A stretch of DNA of 53,252 nucleotides from Muribaculaceae bacterium Isolate-002 (NCI) (GTDB taxonomy: Bacteria; Bacteroidota; Bacteroidia; Bacteroidales; Muribaculaceae), in the NCBI GenBank assembly GCA_004102805.1, contig SCEG01000019.1:1-53252 (forward strand). The letters are read 5' to 3'. Position numbers and translations under genes: made by a program. Below are positions 1 through 9,136 of this stretch, in pieces (the first letter of the stretch is position 1; the number at the start of each line of letters is the position of its first letter). The notes below the pieces were generated by a model, which saw nothing but the letters and a program-made list of their open reading frames with translations, was not told the DNA's origin and did no database searches.

Positions 1-160
1 TTTTTATACCACTTATTTTATTGAAAATCAGAGAAATGAATGCGAAAATCACCCTTTCCCATTCAGACTTCCCCCGCTATAAAATAACAGGCTTTTCGGA
101 AGCACAAGACTTTTTTAAATGAAAGAGCCGTGTGTCGCCGAAAACCACAATCAGCCGTTT

Positions 161-193
161 TATTGATTTTTTGGCAAAATTTTATTAACTTTG
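161..193 (+). promoter_or_regulatory. Bacteroidota-type promoter for the topoisomerase operon
   Basis: TAACTTTG at 186-193 matches the Bacteroidota sigma-ABfr -7 consensus TAnnTTTG. A TTG at 163-165 lies 20 bases upstream, the expected -33 spacing. Transcription would start near 199, about 14 bases before the ATG at 213. The assignment rests on motif and spacing only. The sequence from 1 to 160 shows no gene or repeat that I can support. Confidence 0.6.
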
Positions 194-212
194 CTACAAA
201 TGCCGAATTACA

Positions 213-2909
213 ATGAGCGACCTGACCACACCACCTACCGACCATGAAGATGAGGAAATGACTCCTCAGCCCGACTCTCAGAAACCCTACGAAGAGGCTG
301 CCGCCGACGTCGTGAAGCATCAGTTGCGCGGCATGTACCGCAGCTGGTTTCTCGACTACGCGTCCTACGTCATTCTTGAGCGAGCCGTCCCGCATATCGA
401 GGACGGTCTCAAACCCGTGCAACGGCGCATACTCCACTCGATGAAAACCCTCGACGACGGCCGTTTCAACAAAGTAGCCAACATCGTGGGCAACACCATG
501 CAGTATCACCCTCACGGCGACGCCTCGATCAACGACGCCCTCGTGCAGCTCGGGCAAAAAGACCTTCTGGTAGAGACACAAGGTAACTGGGGCAACATAC
601 TCACAGGCGCATCGGCCGCAGCCGGCCGTTACATCGAAGCCCGCTTGTCGCCGTTCGCTCTCGAGACTCTCTTCAACCCCAAAATCACGGAGTGGACTCT
701 CTCTTACGACGGCCGTAAGAAAGAGCCTGTGGTGCTCCCCTCGAAATTCCCCCTCCTACTCTTCCAGGGCGTCGAAGGCATAGCCGTCGGTCTCTCATCA
801 AAGATACTCCCACACAACTTCAACGAGATCATCGATGCCGCGATAGCCCATCTGCGCGGCGAGGATTTCACCCTCTATCCCGACTTCGTCACCGGCGGAT
901 TTATCGACGTGAGCCGATATAACGACGGCGAACGTGGCGGCGTGGTCAAAGTGCGCGCCAAAATCGAGAAAATCGACAACAAGACTCTCGCAATCACAGA
1001 AATTCCTTATGGCAAAACCACCGGCGCGCTCATCGACTCCATTCTAAAAGCATTCGAAAAAGGGAAAATCAAGATACGCAAGGTCGATGACAACACCGCA
1101 GAGCATGCCCTCATTCTCGTGCATCTGCTCCCCGGCACATCTTCCGACCGCACCATCGACGCCCTCTACGCATTCACCGACTGCGAGTTGTCCATATCGC
1201 CCAACTGCTGCGTAATCGCCGACCGCAAGCCCCACTTCCTCGGGGTCAGCGACGTCCTCCGCCACAATGTCGACACCGCGCGCGAACTTCTGCGCAAAGA
1301 GCTTGAAATATCACTCTCCGAGGTCAAGGAGCTGCTTCACTTCGCCTCGCTCGAACGCATCTTCATCGAGCAGCGTATCTACAAGGACAGCCGTTTCGAA
1401 GAGGGTGAGACCATCGAGGAGGTAATCGCCCACGTCCACTCGCGCCTGTTGCCGTTCGTCAAGGACCTCGTGCGCGACATCACCGACGACGACATACTCC
1501 GCCTGCTCGAAATCAAGATGAAGCGCATCACCAAATTCGACTCACACAAAGCCGACGAACTTATAGCCTCCTACCTCGACCGCATAGCCGCCCTAAACAG
1601 CGACCTCGACAACCTCACCGAGTATGCCGTCAGATGGTTTGAAGACCTCAAGGCAAAATACGGCGACGCATTCCCCCGCCGCACTGTCATCCGCGGTTTT
1701 GACAACATCGAGGCCGCACAGGTGGCCGAGGCCAACGAAAAGCTCTACATCAACCGCGAGGAGGGCTTCATCGGCACATCGCTCAAAAAAGACGAATTCG
1801 TGTGCAACTGCTCGTCAATCGACGACATCATCATATTCTACCGCGACGGCCGATACAAGGTCGTCAAGGTGGCCGAGAAGCTATTTGTCGACAAAAACGT
1901 GCTCTACATCAACGTGTTCAAGCGCGGCGACGAACGCACAATCTACAACGCCATCTATCAGGACGGCAAAGGCGGCACCTTCTACATGAAGCGCTTCGCT
2001 GTCACAGGCGTCACCCGCGACAAAGAATACAACCTCACTATGGGCTCCCCGGGCTCTCGAGTGACATGGTTCAGCGCCAACCCCAACGGCGAGGCCGAAG
2101 TGGTCAAAGTCACACTCAAGCCTAAAGCCCGCCTCAAGACACTGCAGTTTGACGTCGACTTCAGCGAGCTCGCCATCAAGGGAAAACAGTCGAGAGGCAA
2201 CATCGTCACCCGCAACGAGGTGCACCGTTTCTCACTCAAAGAGCGCGGAGCATCTACCCTCGGCGGACGCAAGGTGTGGTTCGACCCCGATGTGCTCCGT
2301 CTCAACTACGACGGCCGCGGCGAATACCTCGGCGAGTTCGGCGGCAACGACACCATTCTCGTAATTCTAAAATCCGGAGAATACTACATGTCATCGTTCG
2401 ACGCCGGCAACCACTACCCCGACAACATACTCCGCATCGAGAAATTCCGACCCGGACTCGTATGGACCGCCATACTCAATGACGCCGACCAGGGATACCC
2501 CTACATCAAACGCTTCACCTTCGAACCCTCCGTCAAGCAACAGCGCTATCTCGGCGAAAACGCCAAGTCTTCGCTCATACTACTCACCGACGAGCCCGGC
2601 GCACGATTTGAGGTGAAATTCGGTGGTGCAGACTCTTTCCGCGAGCCGCTCATTATCGACGCGATGGAATTCATCGCTGTCAAGTCTTTCAAAGCCAAGG
2701 GCAAACGTATCACCACTTTCGCCATCGACTCCGTGACCGAAATCGAGCCCCGCGAGACAGGCATCGCCGACGAAGATGAAAATCCCGCCCCTCCCTCCGA
2801 CACGTCCGACATATCCGACCCGTCCGACGACTCTGCCGACATTCTTCTCGAAGAGCGCTCCGACGATGAAGTGCGCGACGAAATCAACGGACAAGAACGC
2901 CTTTTCTGA
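213..2909 (+). CDS. parC: DNA gyrase/topoisomerase IV subunit A (ParC-like)
   Basis: This is the DNA-cutting subunit of a type IIA topoisomerase that relaxes and decatenates chromosomal DNA together with an ATPase B subunit not encoded here. The 898-aa protein has the GyrA/ParC breakage-reunion core from about residue 40. It includes the catalytic Tyr140 in AAGRYIEARLSP and the upstream YHPHGD motif. A beta-propeller-like C-terminal half follows, with no obvious GyrA box, which favours topoisomerase IV over gyrase. The last ~50 residues are an acidic, Ser/Pro-rich tail partly made of a 9-bp DNA repeat. The start at 213 sits 20 bases after a TAnnTTTG element. DUF3316 and S41 genes follow at gaps of 8 and 1 bases, so the three probably form an operon. 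ParC versus GyrA naming is uncertain in this phylum. Confidence 0.93.
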   Translation: MSDLTTPPTDHEDEEMTPQPDSQKPYEEAAADVVKHQLRGMYRSWFLDYASYVILERAVPHIEDGLKPVQRRILHSMKTLDDGRFNKVANIVGNTMQYHPHGDASINDALVQLGQKDLLVETQGNWGNILTGASAAAGRYIEARLSPFALETLFNPKITEWTLSYDGRKKEPVVLPSKFPLLLFQGVEGIAVGLSSKILPHNFNEIIDAAIAHLRGEDFTLYPDFVTGGFIDVSRYNDGERGGVVKVRAKIEKIDNKTLAITEIPYGKTTGALIDSILKAFEKGKIKIRKVDDNTAEHALILVHLLPGTSSDRTIDALYAFTDCELSISPNCCVIADRKPHFLGVSDVLRHNVDTARELLRKELEISLSEVKELLHFASLERIFIEQRIYKDSRFEEGETIEEVIAHVHSRLLPFVKDLVRDITDDDILRLLEIKMKRITKFDSHKADELIASYLDRIAALNSDLDNLTEYAVRWFEDLKAKYGDAFPRRTVIRGFDNIEAAQVAEANEKLYINREEGFIGTSLKKDEFVCNCSSIDDIIIFYRDGRYKVVKVAEKLFVDKNVLYINVFKRGDERTIYNAIYQDGKGGTFYMKRFAVTGVTRDKEYNLTMGSPGSRVTWFSANPNGEAEVVKVTLKPKARLKTLQFDVDFSELAIKGKQSRGNIVTRNEVHRFSLKERGASTLGGRKVWFDPDVLRLNYDGRGEYLGEFGGNDTILVILKSGEYYMSSFDAGNHYPDNILRIEKFRPGLVWTAILNDADQGYPYIKRFTFEPSVKQQRYLGENAKSSLILLTDEPGARFEVKFGGADSFREPLIIDAMEFIAVKSFKAKGKRITTFAIDSVTEIEPRETGIADEDENPAPPSDTSDISDPSDDSADILLEERSDDEVRDEINGQERLF
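2790..2840 (+). repeat. 9-bp-period repeat inside the 3' end of the topoisomerase gene
   Basis: Consecutive 9-mers gacacgtcc, gacatatcc and gacccgtcc begin at 2799, 2808 and 2817, followed by a degenerate unit. They are in frame and encode SDTSDISDPSD in the acidic tail. The units closely resemble the intergenic repeat at 20302-20334 (gactcgtcc, gacccgtcc). The tail may therefore be a repeat captured by the reading frame, which is an inference. Confidence 0.7.
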
Positions 2910-2917
2910 CATCTGCC

Positions 2918-3766
2918 ATGAAACGCCTTCTTCTGCTCTCCGTCGCCATGCTCGCAGTCATCTGCGGCCATGCTCAATCCGACTCAGTGCCCCCGCTGCG
3001 TCCTGTAACCGCCGCCTATATGCTCCAGGCCGGAAGCTCATCCGTAGCCGACAGCTATCTCTCGCCGCTGACCTACCGCGGCTGGAGCGCCGCCTTCGCC
3101 TACGAGCGCATGCAGGCCATGAAATTCGATCCCGACAACTGGGTGATGCGTCTCGACACACGCATTGAGCTTGACCGCGGACGCAACGACGCGCGCAACG
3201 CCACCACATGGCGCATCGACGCCCTGTTCTCGTGGGGCATGATGCACCGCTGGCGCTTGACCCCGGCGCTGACACTTGCCGCCGGAGCCTCGACCGCACT
3301 CGATGCCGGATGCATCTACAATCCGCGCAACAGCAACAATCCGGCCTCCGCCAAACTCGCATGGACAGTCGGCGTCACAGGCTATGCGGCCTACAATCTC
3401 CGCATCGGCCGCCTCCCGCTGACCCTGCGCTATCAGCCCGACCTCCCTCTCGCCGGAATATTCTTTTCTCCCGAATACGACGAACTATACTACGAAATCT
3501 ACCTCGGCAACCACGACGGTCTCGTGCACTTCGCCTGGCCCGGCAACCGTTTTGCCATGACCCACCTCCTCTCCGCCGACCTCCACTTCGGCGCCACCTC
3601 TCTGCGTCTCGGCTACCGCGCACTCACATTCTCGAGCAAAGCCAACAACCTCGTCACCAACATCTACACCCACGCATTCGTAATCGGCATCACCGGCGAA
3701 TGGCTCTCACATTCACAACGCCACCACCTGAGCCGTGACGCCCGCATCATATCCGCACTCTACTGA
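2918..3766 (+). CDS. DUF3316 domain-containing exported protein
   Basis: A 282-aa protein with a signal peptide (residues 1-20, hydrophobic core then GHAQ) and no lipobox. The mature part carries repeated amphipathic, aromatic-rich segments typical of a small outer-membrane or periplasmic beta-structure. The family resemblance is to DUF3316, a Bacteroidales group of unknown function. The ATG is 8 bases after the topoisomerase stop, and the stop is 1 base before the S41 peptidase ATG, so translation is probably coupled. No catalytic motif is visible. The function is unknown, and an envelope location is inferred from the signal peptide. Confidence 0.8.
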   Translation: MKRLLLLSVAMLAVICGHAQSDSVPPLRPVTAAYMLQAGSSSVADSYLSPLTYRGWSAAFAYERMQAMKFDPDNWVMRLDTRIELDRGRNDARNATTWRIDALFSWGMMHRWRLTPALTLAAGASTALDAGCIYNPRNSNNPASAKLAWTVGVTGYAAYNLRIGRLPLTLRYQPDLPLAGIFFSPEYDELYYEIYLGNHDGLVHFAWPGNRFAMTHLLSADLHFGATSLRLGYRALTFSSKANNLVTNIYTHAFVIGITGEWLSHSQRHHLSRDARIISALY

Positions 3767-3767
3767 C

Positions 3768-4784
3768 ATGAAACGCCTCATCGACCTCATACTCCCGCTG
3801 CTGACTCTCATCATCGCCGGAGCTTGCCACGAAATACCCCAATATGCCGATAATCCACGCGGCAACTTCGACGCCCTGTGGCGCACAATCGACGAGCACT
3901 ACTGCTTCTTCCGCGAGAAAAATATCGACTGGAACGACATCTATGCCCGCTATTCGCCAATGGTGAGCGACAAGATGACTCAGGAAGAACTCTTCATCGT
4001 CTGCGCACAGATGCTCGACGAACTGCGTGACGGTCACGTCAACCTGTCCTCCTCATTCAACACATCATACTACCGCAAATGGTGGAGCGACTACCCGCAG
4101 AACTTCAACGCACGCATCATCGAAGAGCACTACTTCAACTTCAACTACCGGCAGACCGGCTCCGTAATCTACGGCATCCTGACCCCCAACATCGGATACA
4201 TGCGCATACCCTCACTCGCTTACAGCATCGGAGAAGGCAACCTCGACAACATTCTATATTACCTCCGCACATGCGACGGACTCGTCATCGACCTTCGCGA
4301 CAACGGCGGTGGCTCCATGACTGCCGTAGAGACCATTGTCGCACGCTTCATCACCGAGCGCACTCTCGCCGGATACATCAGCCACAAGACCGGCCCCCGG
4401 CACGACGACTTCTCCGAGCCATACCCCTACTACTACGAACCCGCCGGGCAAGGACGCATACTCTGGGGCAAACCTGTGGCCGTACTCACCAACCGCTCCA
4501 CATTCTCGGCCGCCAACAATCTCGTATCACTGATGAAACTTCTCCCCAACGTAAGCATCGTCGGAGCCACCACAGGCGGTGGCTCAGGCATGCCATTCTC
4601 TTCCGAATTGCCCAACGGATGGAGCATACGCTTCTCTGCCGCACCCGTTCTCGACCCCCTCGGCAACACCACCGAATTCGGCATCGACCCGACCGAAGGC
4701 TGCGCCGTCGACCTCGACCCTCAGGCAGCTCTGTCAGGGCACGACACCATCCTCGACTTAGCAATATCCATCCTCTCCAACTGA
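3768..4784 (+). CDS. S41 family peptidase (C-terminal processing protease-like), probable lipoprotein
   Basis: A 338-aa tail-specific-protease-type serine hydrolase. The start at 3768 is preferred over an upstream in-frame start at 3735, because 3768 immediately follows the DUF3316 stop and opens a signal sequence ending at a lipobox-like Cys20 (IAGAC). The S41 core shows the substrate-groove segment VIDLRDNGGG and the nucleophile segment TNRSTFSAAN with candidate Ser247. It also has the glycine-rich GATTGGGSGMP. No PDZ domain is evident between the N-terminal helical part and the core, as in many Bacteroidales S41 lipoproteins. It would act in the periplasm or at the cell surface; the substrate is unknown. 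Confidence 0.88.
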   Translation: MKRLIDLILPLLTLIIAGACHEIPQYADNPRGNFDALWRTIDEHYCFFREKNIDWNDIYARYSPMVSDKMTQEELFIVCAQMLDELRDGHVNLSSSFNTSYYRKWWSDYPQNFNARIIEEHYFNFNYRQTGSVIYGILTPNIGYMRIPSLAYSIGEGNLDNILYYLRTCDGLVIDLRDNGGGSMTAVETIVARFITERTLAGYISHKTGPRHDDFSEPYPYYYEPAGQGRILWGKPVAVLTNRSTFSAANNLVSLMKLLPNVSIVGATTGGGSGMPFSSELPNGWSIRFSAAPVLDPLGNTTEFGIDPTEGCAVDLDPQAALSGHDTILDLAISILSN

Positions 4785-4818
4785 CCTTAAAGACCTTAGA
4801 GTCCTTAATGACTTTAAT
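4783..4818 (+). repeat. 9-bp-period repeat overlapping the S41 stop codon
   Basis: Four units run consecutively: gaccttaaa, gaccttaga, gtccttaat and gactttaat. The first overlaps the TGA stop at 4782-4784. The following gene is convergent (HAD phosphatase ending at 4879). No GC-rich hairpin terminator was found in 4785-4878, so this repeat is the main structure between the two convergent genes. Confidence 0.75.
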
Positions 4819-4878
4819 CACCCGCCACAACCTCAACCGCATCCTCCGCCGACAATAACACCCGCCGGAAAAATTGCC

Positions 4879-5547
4879 TCAGTCAGCTCCCACTATCGAC
4901 ACAAGCTCGTCAGGCGCATTGACGATATGGTCGGCGTAGGCAGCCGTCAGCTCGGCGACACTGCGGAAGCCCCAGCTGACACCGGTCGACTCGACACACG
5001 CCCTCCGCGCCGTCTCAATATCAACCCCCGAGTCACCCACCATCATCACATCATGCTTCGGAGTCGGGCACTCACCGAGTATCCTGAACACTACCGACGG
5101 ATCCGGCTTGACAGGCACTCCGTCGGTCTGACCGGCCACCGCCGCCCAGTCGATATACGGAAAGAAATGCGCTATCAGTCTCGAAGCCGCGGCCTGATAC
5201 TTGTTGGTAGCCACAGCCATCCTGATTCCCGCTGCCTGAATGTCGCGCAGCATATCCTCTATGCCCGGATACGGCACCGTCGTATCTGTCAGATGTCCGT
5301 CATAATAACTGATAAAATCCTCTCTGAGACGCGCCACAATCGCAGCCTCGCGCTCATCCGAAGGGAGCACACGCTCAAGCAGACGCGTGATGCCGTTGCC
5401 CACAAAATGAGGATACGCCGACAGATGATGCGTCGGATAACCGTTCTTCTCAAGAGCATGGTTGGCCGCCTGCCCCAGATCGGTAATCGTATTGAGCAAC
5501 GTCCCGTCAAGATCAAATATCACCAGTTTCTTCTTCTCGCCATTCAT
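4879..5547 (-). CDS. HAD-family hydrolase, phosphoglycolate phosphatase-like
   Basis: A 222-aa cytoplasmic haloacid dehalogenase phosphatase. Motif I is FDLDGTLLN with nucleophile Asp12 and general acid Asp14. A helical cap of the Gph/PGMB class follows. Motif II/III is AVATNKYQAA, and motif IV is MMVGDSGVDIETARRA with the metal-binding Asp. Length and cap type fit phosphoglycolate phosphatase (Gph), but HAD substrate choice cannot be read from sequence, so I give no gene symbol. It lies 18 bases downstream of the yhcG-like gene on the same strand and convergent with the S41 gene. Confidence 0.88.
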   Translation of the reverse strand: MNGEKKKLVIFDLDGTLLNTITDLGQAANHALEKNGYPTHHLSAYPHFVGNGITRLLERVLPSDEREAAIVARLREDFISYYDGHLTDTTVPYPGIEDMLRDIQAAGIRMAVATNKYQAAASRLIAHFFPYIDWAAVAGQTDGVPVKPDPSVVFRILGECPTPKHDVMMVGDSGVDIETARRACVESTGVSWGFRSVAELTAAYADHIVNAPDELVSIVGAD

Positions 5548-5565
5548 AATAAGATAATTGTAATT

Positions 5566-6660
5566 TTATGCATTACCGTACACATTCGGCTTACAGTCGT
5601 TATCATCAACCTCTTTATTTCGTTGATATTCTTTTGCGATAGCTATCGCTCGCTGCAGTCTCTCTGACAACAGCCTTTTGTCAGGAAGTTTTGTATAATA
5701 CTGTGCCACTTTTACCGGTGAATCTTCTTCAAGCATAAGATACTCGATATGTTCAGTATTGCCTTCAGAACATAATATCAGTCCTATAGGCGATTCCTCC
5801 CCTTCCCGTCGGTCATGGCGGTTGAGATATCGCAAATAAAGACGCATCTGACCTTCGTATGCCGGTTTAAAACGTCCGAGCTTGAGATCTATAGCAACCA
5901 ACCGATGTAAACCTCTATGAAAGAATAACAAATCCAGACGGTAATCGGTGCCGTCAACAGGAATACGTTTTTGTCTGTCGACAAAAGCAAAATCTGATCC
6001 GAACTCTTTCAGAAACTGTTGTATCTGATTAAGGATTGCTGTCTCAAGATCACTTTCACTGAATACATCCGGCAATCCTGCAAGATCGAGAAAATAGCTG
6101 CTGCGAAAGACCATATCCGGATGGAGTTTATCCGTCTCCTTAAATGTTTCAAGCTCTGTCCTTATAACATGTTCGGGGCGACGGCTTATAGCTGTACGCT
6201 CATATAGTTGTTTATCTATATTCTCGTCAAGCGTACGTGTACTCCAATGACCTGAACGGCACATCTCCATATAGAATTTTCGGGCAAGTTCGTCCTCTAC
6301 ACTCATCAACGACCGCAAATGTGTCCAGCTCAATTGTCTACGCACTGCGTACACAATCTCCTCTTCTGAAAAAGTATACGCAGCGCGTACACAATGTTGC
6401 AGCTTCTGAAAGCCCCACCCATTCCCATATTTAGCTACAAGTCTGGCTGCAAGACTCTTAATTATCCCTTTGCCATACTCTGCCCGTTCATTGTGCAGTA
6501 CATCCTCCTTAATCCGCATGCCTATCTGCCAGTTCATACGACACACCTCCGAGTTCGCATAAACTGCAACTCTATAACGCGCGTCATCGATTATGGAACA
6601 GACGTCGTCATATAGTTCATTTTCTCCGTTGGTCTGAGTTGGGTGTACTTCTTTAATCAT
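5566..6660 (-). CDS. PDDEXK nuclease domain-containing protein (YhcG/DUF1016 family)
   Basis: A 364-aa protein with the DUF1016 N-terminal domain (about residues 15-160, including GKGIIKSLAARL and QLSWTHLRSL) and the YhcG-type PDDEXK nuclease domain (about 180-345). Likely active-site residues are in YRLDLLFFHRGL and VAIDLKLGRFKPAYEGQM: a buried Asp, then D-L-K and Gln. The family often travels with restriction-modification and other mobile defence loci, but no partner is visible here. The gene is visibly AT-richer than its neighbours and uses rarer codons for the region, which suggests recent acquisition. The ATG at 6660 gives a normal family length. Confidence 0.88.
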   Translation of the reverse strand: MIKEVHPTQTNGENELYDDVCSIIDDARYRVAVYANSEVCRMNWQIGMRIKEDVLHNERAEYGKGIIKSLAARLVAKYGNGWGFQKLQHCVRAAYTFSEEEIVYAVRRQLSWTHLRSLMSVEDELARKFYMEMCRSGHWSTRTLDENIDKQLYERTAISRRPEHVIRTELETFKETDKLHPDMVFRSSYFLDLAGLPDVFSESDLETAILNQIQQFLKEFGSDFAFVDRQKRIPVDGTDYRLDLLFFHRGLHRLVAIDLKLGRFKPAYEGQMRLYLRYLNRHDRREGEESPIGLILCSEGNTEHIEYLMLEEDSPVKVAQYYTKLPDKRLLSERLQRAIAIAKEYQRNKEVDDNDCKPNVYGNA

Positions 6661-6685
6661 TTGATATGAAATTAATTCTGTTTAG

Positions 6686-6703
6686 TAAGTCGTAAATGAC
6701 TTA
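6686..6703. other. Short inverted repeat between tamL and the yhcG-like gene
   Basis: TAAGTC and GACTTA flank a 6-base spacer GTAAAT, 26 bases upstream of the yhcG-like start. It could be an operator or a weak hairpin. The rest of the AT-rich 6661-6807 gap holds no gene, and I found no clear TAnnTTTG element for the yhcG-like gene. Confidence 0.3.
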
Positions 6704-6807
6704 GATTTAACTTCAATTAGTTATGTAGTTTATCTCGTCTTAAAATCAAACACTCTCTTACGCAATCCGGATTGACATCAGCAATAAACTTATCGAAAAA
6801 ACACCTC

Positions 6808-9126
6808 TCAGAACGGATATCCGATCGAGAAATGCAACGTCTTGTCTCTGCCCCACCGCGGATGCAGCAGTGGCCACGCCTCCTGCCCGCGGGCCGGATT
6901 ATGCGCCTTCATGCCGAGATCCAGACGAAGCAGAAAATATGTGAAGTCAAAACGGATACCGGCACCGTAGGCCGCCGCTATCTGCTTGTAGAACGTATTG
7001 AAATGAAACATACCGCCAGGCTGGTTCTCGTAATTATGGATTGTCCATATATTGCCCGCATCGACAAACAGAGCCCCCTCGATGACCCAGAACAGCTTCG
7101 CGCGATATTCCACGCTCAGGTCAAGACGTATGTCGCCGCATTGGTTGATGAAGTCGGTCACCGAATTGCGCGCGTCGTATGCTCCGGGGCCGAGAGTCCG
7201 CACTCCCCAGCCCCTGACTGAGTTCGCCCCCCCCGCATAAAACCGTTTCTCAAACGGTATCATCTTCGAGTTGCCGTAAGGCACCCCGATGCCGAAACCG
7301 CCGTGAAGCGCTATCGAATTGCGGGTATTGAAATTATACACCCACGCATAGTCGAATTCAAACTTCGCATACTGGGCATATTGCGTGTTAAAAACCTTGT
7401 AGGCATCGTCGTGACGCTTCTGGCCCGTGATTGACGACAGCGCGTAAAGCAGGTTGCCGGCCGTCTCCACCGACGCGCGCAATGTCCATATCTTCTGCTG
7501 AAACGGCGTTCCGTACATACGGTCGGTCGGCATGACCGGCCGGCGGTTCGTGCGATAGATCGAATACCCCATGCGCATGATGAGATGATCCTCATACGAA
7601 TACCTCAGCAACGGATTCTGTGGAGCCACCGTATTTATGAAATCTATTGTCGACTTCGGCAGATACACATAATTGAGGTCAATCAGGTCAAACGTGTTGC
7701 GACGCATGTTCGACGGGTCGTTCCACCGGTATTTCCATGCAGCTCCCGATATAACTCGCGTATATTCCGGACGCTCCTGATAGTTGAACGACACCGCAAA
7801 CTCTGTCTGCGCCTTCGACCGCTGCTTGAAACTCTTTGATATGAACGGGGCCTCGAATTTCGGAAACGTGATGCCCACCTCGGCCGCAACCTCAGTGTAG
7901 CGGTCATTGATGAGTCCGGTCGGGCGTCCCGACAGACTCTCATACGATGTCCTCACTTTAGCCGTCAGCACCTCCGCCCCTTTCGCAAGGTCACGGTGCT
8001 GATATGTGACACCCACTCCAAATCCGAGGTCACCCTCCGAATTTGTGCCCTCCACCTCAAAAGTCACCCCCTGCTTCTTCGTGCGCGACAGCGTTATCAC
8101 CGCCTCAAGCGCCGGCTCGCCGTCAACCGTCTCGGGCACCATCGCTATGTTGACATACTTGATGATGGCAAGCTGCGTCAGCGCCTCATAAGTGCGGTTC
8201 ACATCAGTGGCGCTGTATGGCTCGCCCGGACGTATGAAACACTTCTCCTCAAGCAAAGGCAGTTTCAGATAACGGTCGTCGTCATATATCACCGTGAATT
8301 TGCCTGACACCACCGTGTCCGACTCCGTGCCGGGCTTATGGTCGGGCGACTCCACACGATACACCACCCGGCTCACGTCGACCGGACGCTCCCTGTAGGT
8401 CGAGTCGGCCTTCTGCGGCAGCAGCACATGCATCGTCAGGTCAACATCTTTCGAATGCGCCGTAGTGTCTGCGATAAATGTAATCTGTTCCTTCGTGAAA
8501 TCGTAATACCCCTTGTCGCGCAGACGGGATGTGATGCCCACCCTCTCGTTCTCCAGCAGGTCGCGGTTGAGCAGGGCTCCGGCAGCAATAGTCAGCTTGT
8601 CCGTATCCGACATTATCACCTCACCCACGCCGGGGTCGTCAAACTCGTAGGTTATATTCCTTATGATATGCGGAGCGCCGGAGTTGACATGATACACAAG
8701 CTCCACCTTGCGGTCTTTACGGTTGAATATCGAGTCGACAGTCACATGCGTGTTGGTATACCCCCGGTTGACAAGAGCCAGCTCAAGCTGACGGCGCGAC
8801 TGCTCTGTCAGATCCCGGTCAAACACCACAGGCGCCTGCCCTAAGCTGCGCGCCCACCGGTTATACCACTTCGTCGTGTCACGCCCCGACATATTGTAGA
8901 TGCCGAGCTGCAGTTTTGCAAATCCGAGCACCACATGATTGGGCTGCTGACGCAGATAGTTTATCAGCGAAGTCTCGCTCATCCCTGTCGACGGCTCCAC
9001 CTCTATCTTCACCTTGTCAAGAAGATACTGACCCTCCGGCACATGGCGCGACGTGCTGCACCCGGGAAGAAGCGTAAGCGCTCCCGCCGCCAGCAACGAC
9101 AATATGCCCGACACACATCTTCTCAT
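6808..9126 (-). CDS. tamL: Translocation and assembly module lipoprotein TamL (BamA/Omp85 superfamily)
   Basis: A 772-aa outer-membrane protein with a lipoprotein signal ending at Cys23 (LLPGC). POTRA-type domains occupy roughly residues 35-420, followed by an Omp85 beta-barrel ending in the typical C-terminal Phe (SIGYPF). The lid-lock-like motif RFYAGGANSVRGW is present about 170 residues from the end. In Bacteroidota this lipidated TamA relative works with TamB in envelope biogenesis. The barrel, POTRA domains and lipobox together make it TamL and not BamA, which is encoded separately at 20341-22959. It is the last gene of a four-gene coupled set, 10 bases after the M16 peptidase. Confidence 0.9.
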   Translation of the reverse strand: MRRCVSGILSLLAAGALTLLPGCSTSRHVPEGQYLLDKVKIEVEPSTGMSETSLINYLRQQPNHVVLGFAKLQLGIYNMSGRDTTKWYNRWARSLGQAPVVFDRDLTEQSRRQLELALVNRGYTNTHVTVDSIFNRKDRKVELVYHVNSGAPHIIRNITYEFDDPGVGEVIMSDTDKLTIAAGALLNRDLLENERVGITSRLRDKGYYDFTKEQITFIADTTAHSKDVDLTMHVLLPQKADSTYRERPVDVSRVVYRVESPDHKPGTESDTVVSGKFTVIYDDDRYLKLPLLEEKCFIRPGEPYSATDVNRTYEALTQLAIIKYVNIAMVPETVDGEPALEAVITLSRTKKQGVTFEVEGTNSEGDLGFGVGVTYQHRDLAKGAEVLTAKVRTSYESLSGRPTGLINDRYTEVAAEVGITFPKFEAPFISKSFKQRSKAQTEFAVSFNYQERPEYTRVISGAAWKYRWNDPSNMRRNTFDLIDLNYVYLPKSTIDFINTVAPQNPLLRYSYEDHLIMRMGYSIYRTNRRPVMPTDRMYGTPFQQKIWTLRASVETAGNLLYALSSITGQKRHDDAYKVFNTQYAQYAKFEFDYAWVYNFNTRNSIALHGGFGIGVPYGNSKMIPFEKRFYAGGANSVRGWGVRTLGPGAYDARNSVTDFINQCGDIRLDLSVEYRAKLFWVIEGALFVDAGNIWTIHNYENQPGGMFHFNTFYKQIAAAYGAGIRFDFTYFLLRLDLGMKAHNPARGQEAWPLLHPRWGRDKTLHFSIGYPF

Positions 9127-9136
9127 GACTTATGCT

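Noticed and set aside
63..581. Open frame on the - strand over the start of the topoisomerase gene
   Set aside because: It is antisense to a clearly conserved coding region, with no family resemblance and no start signal.
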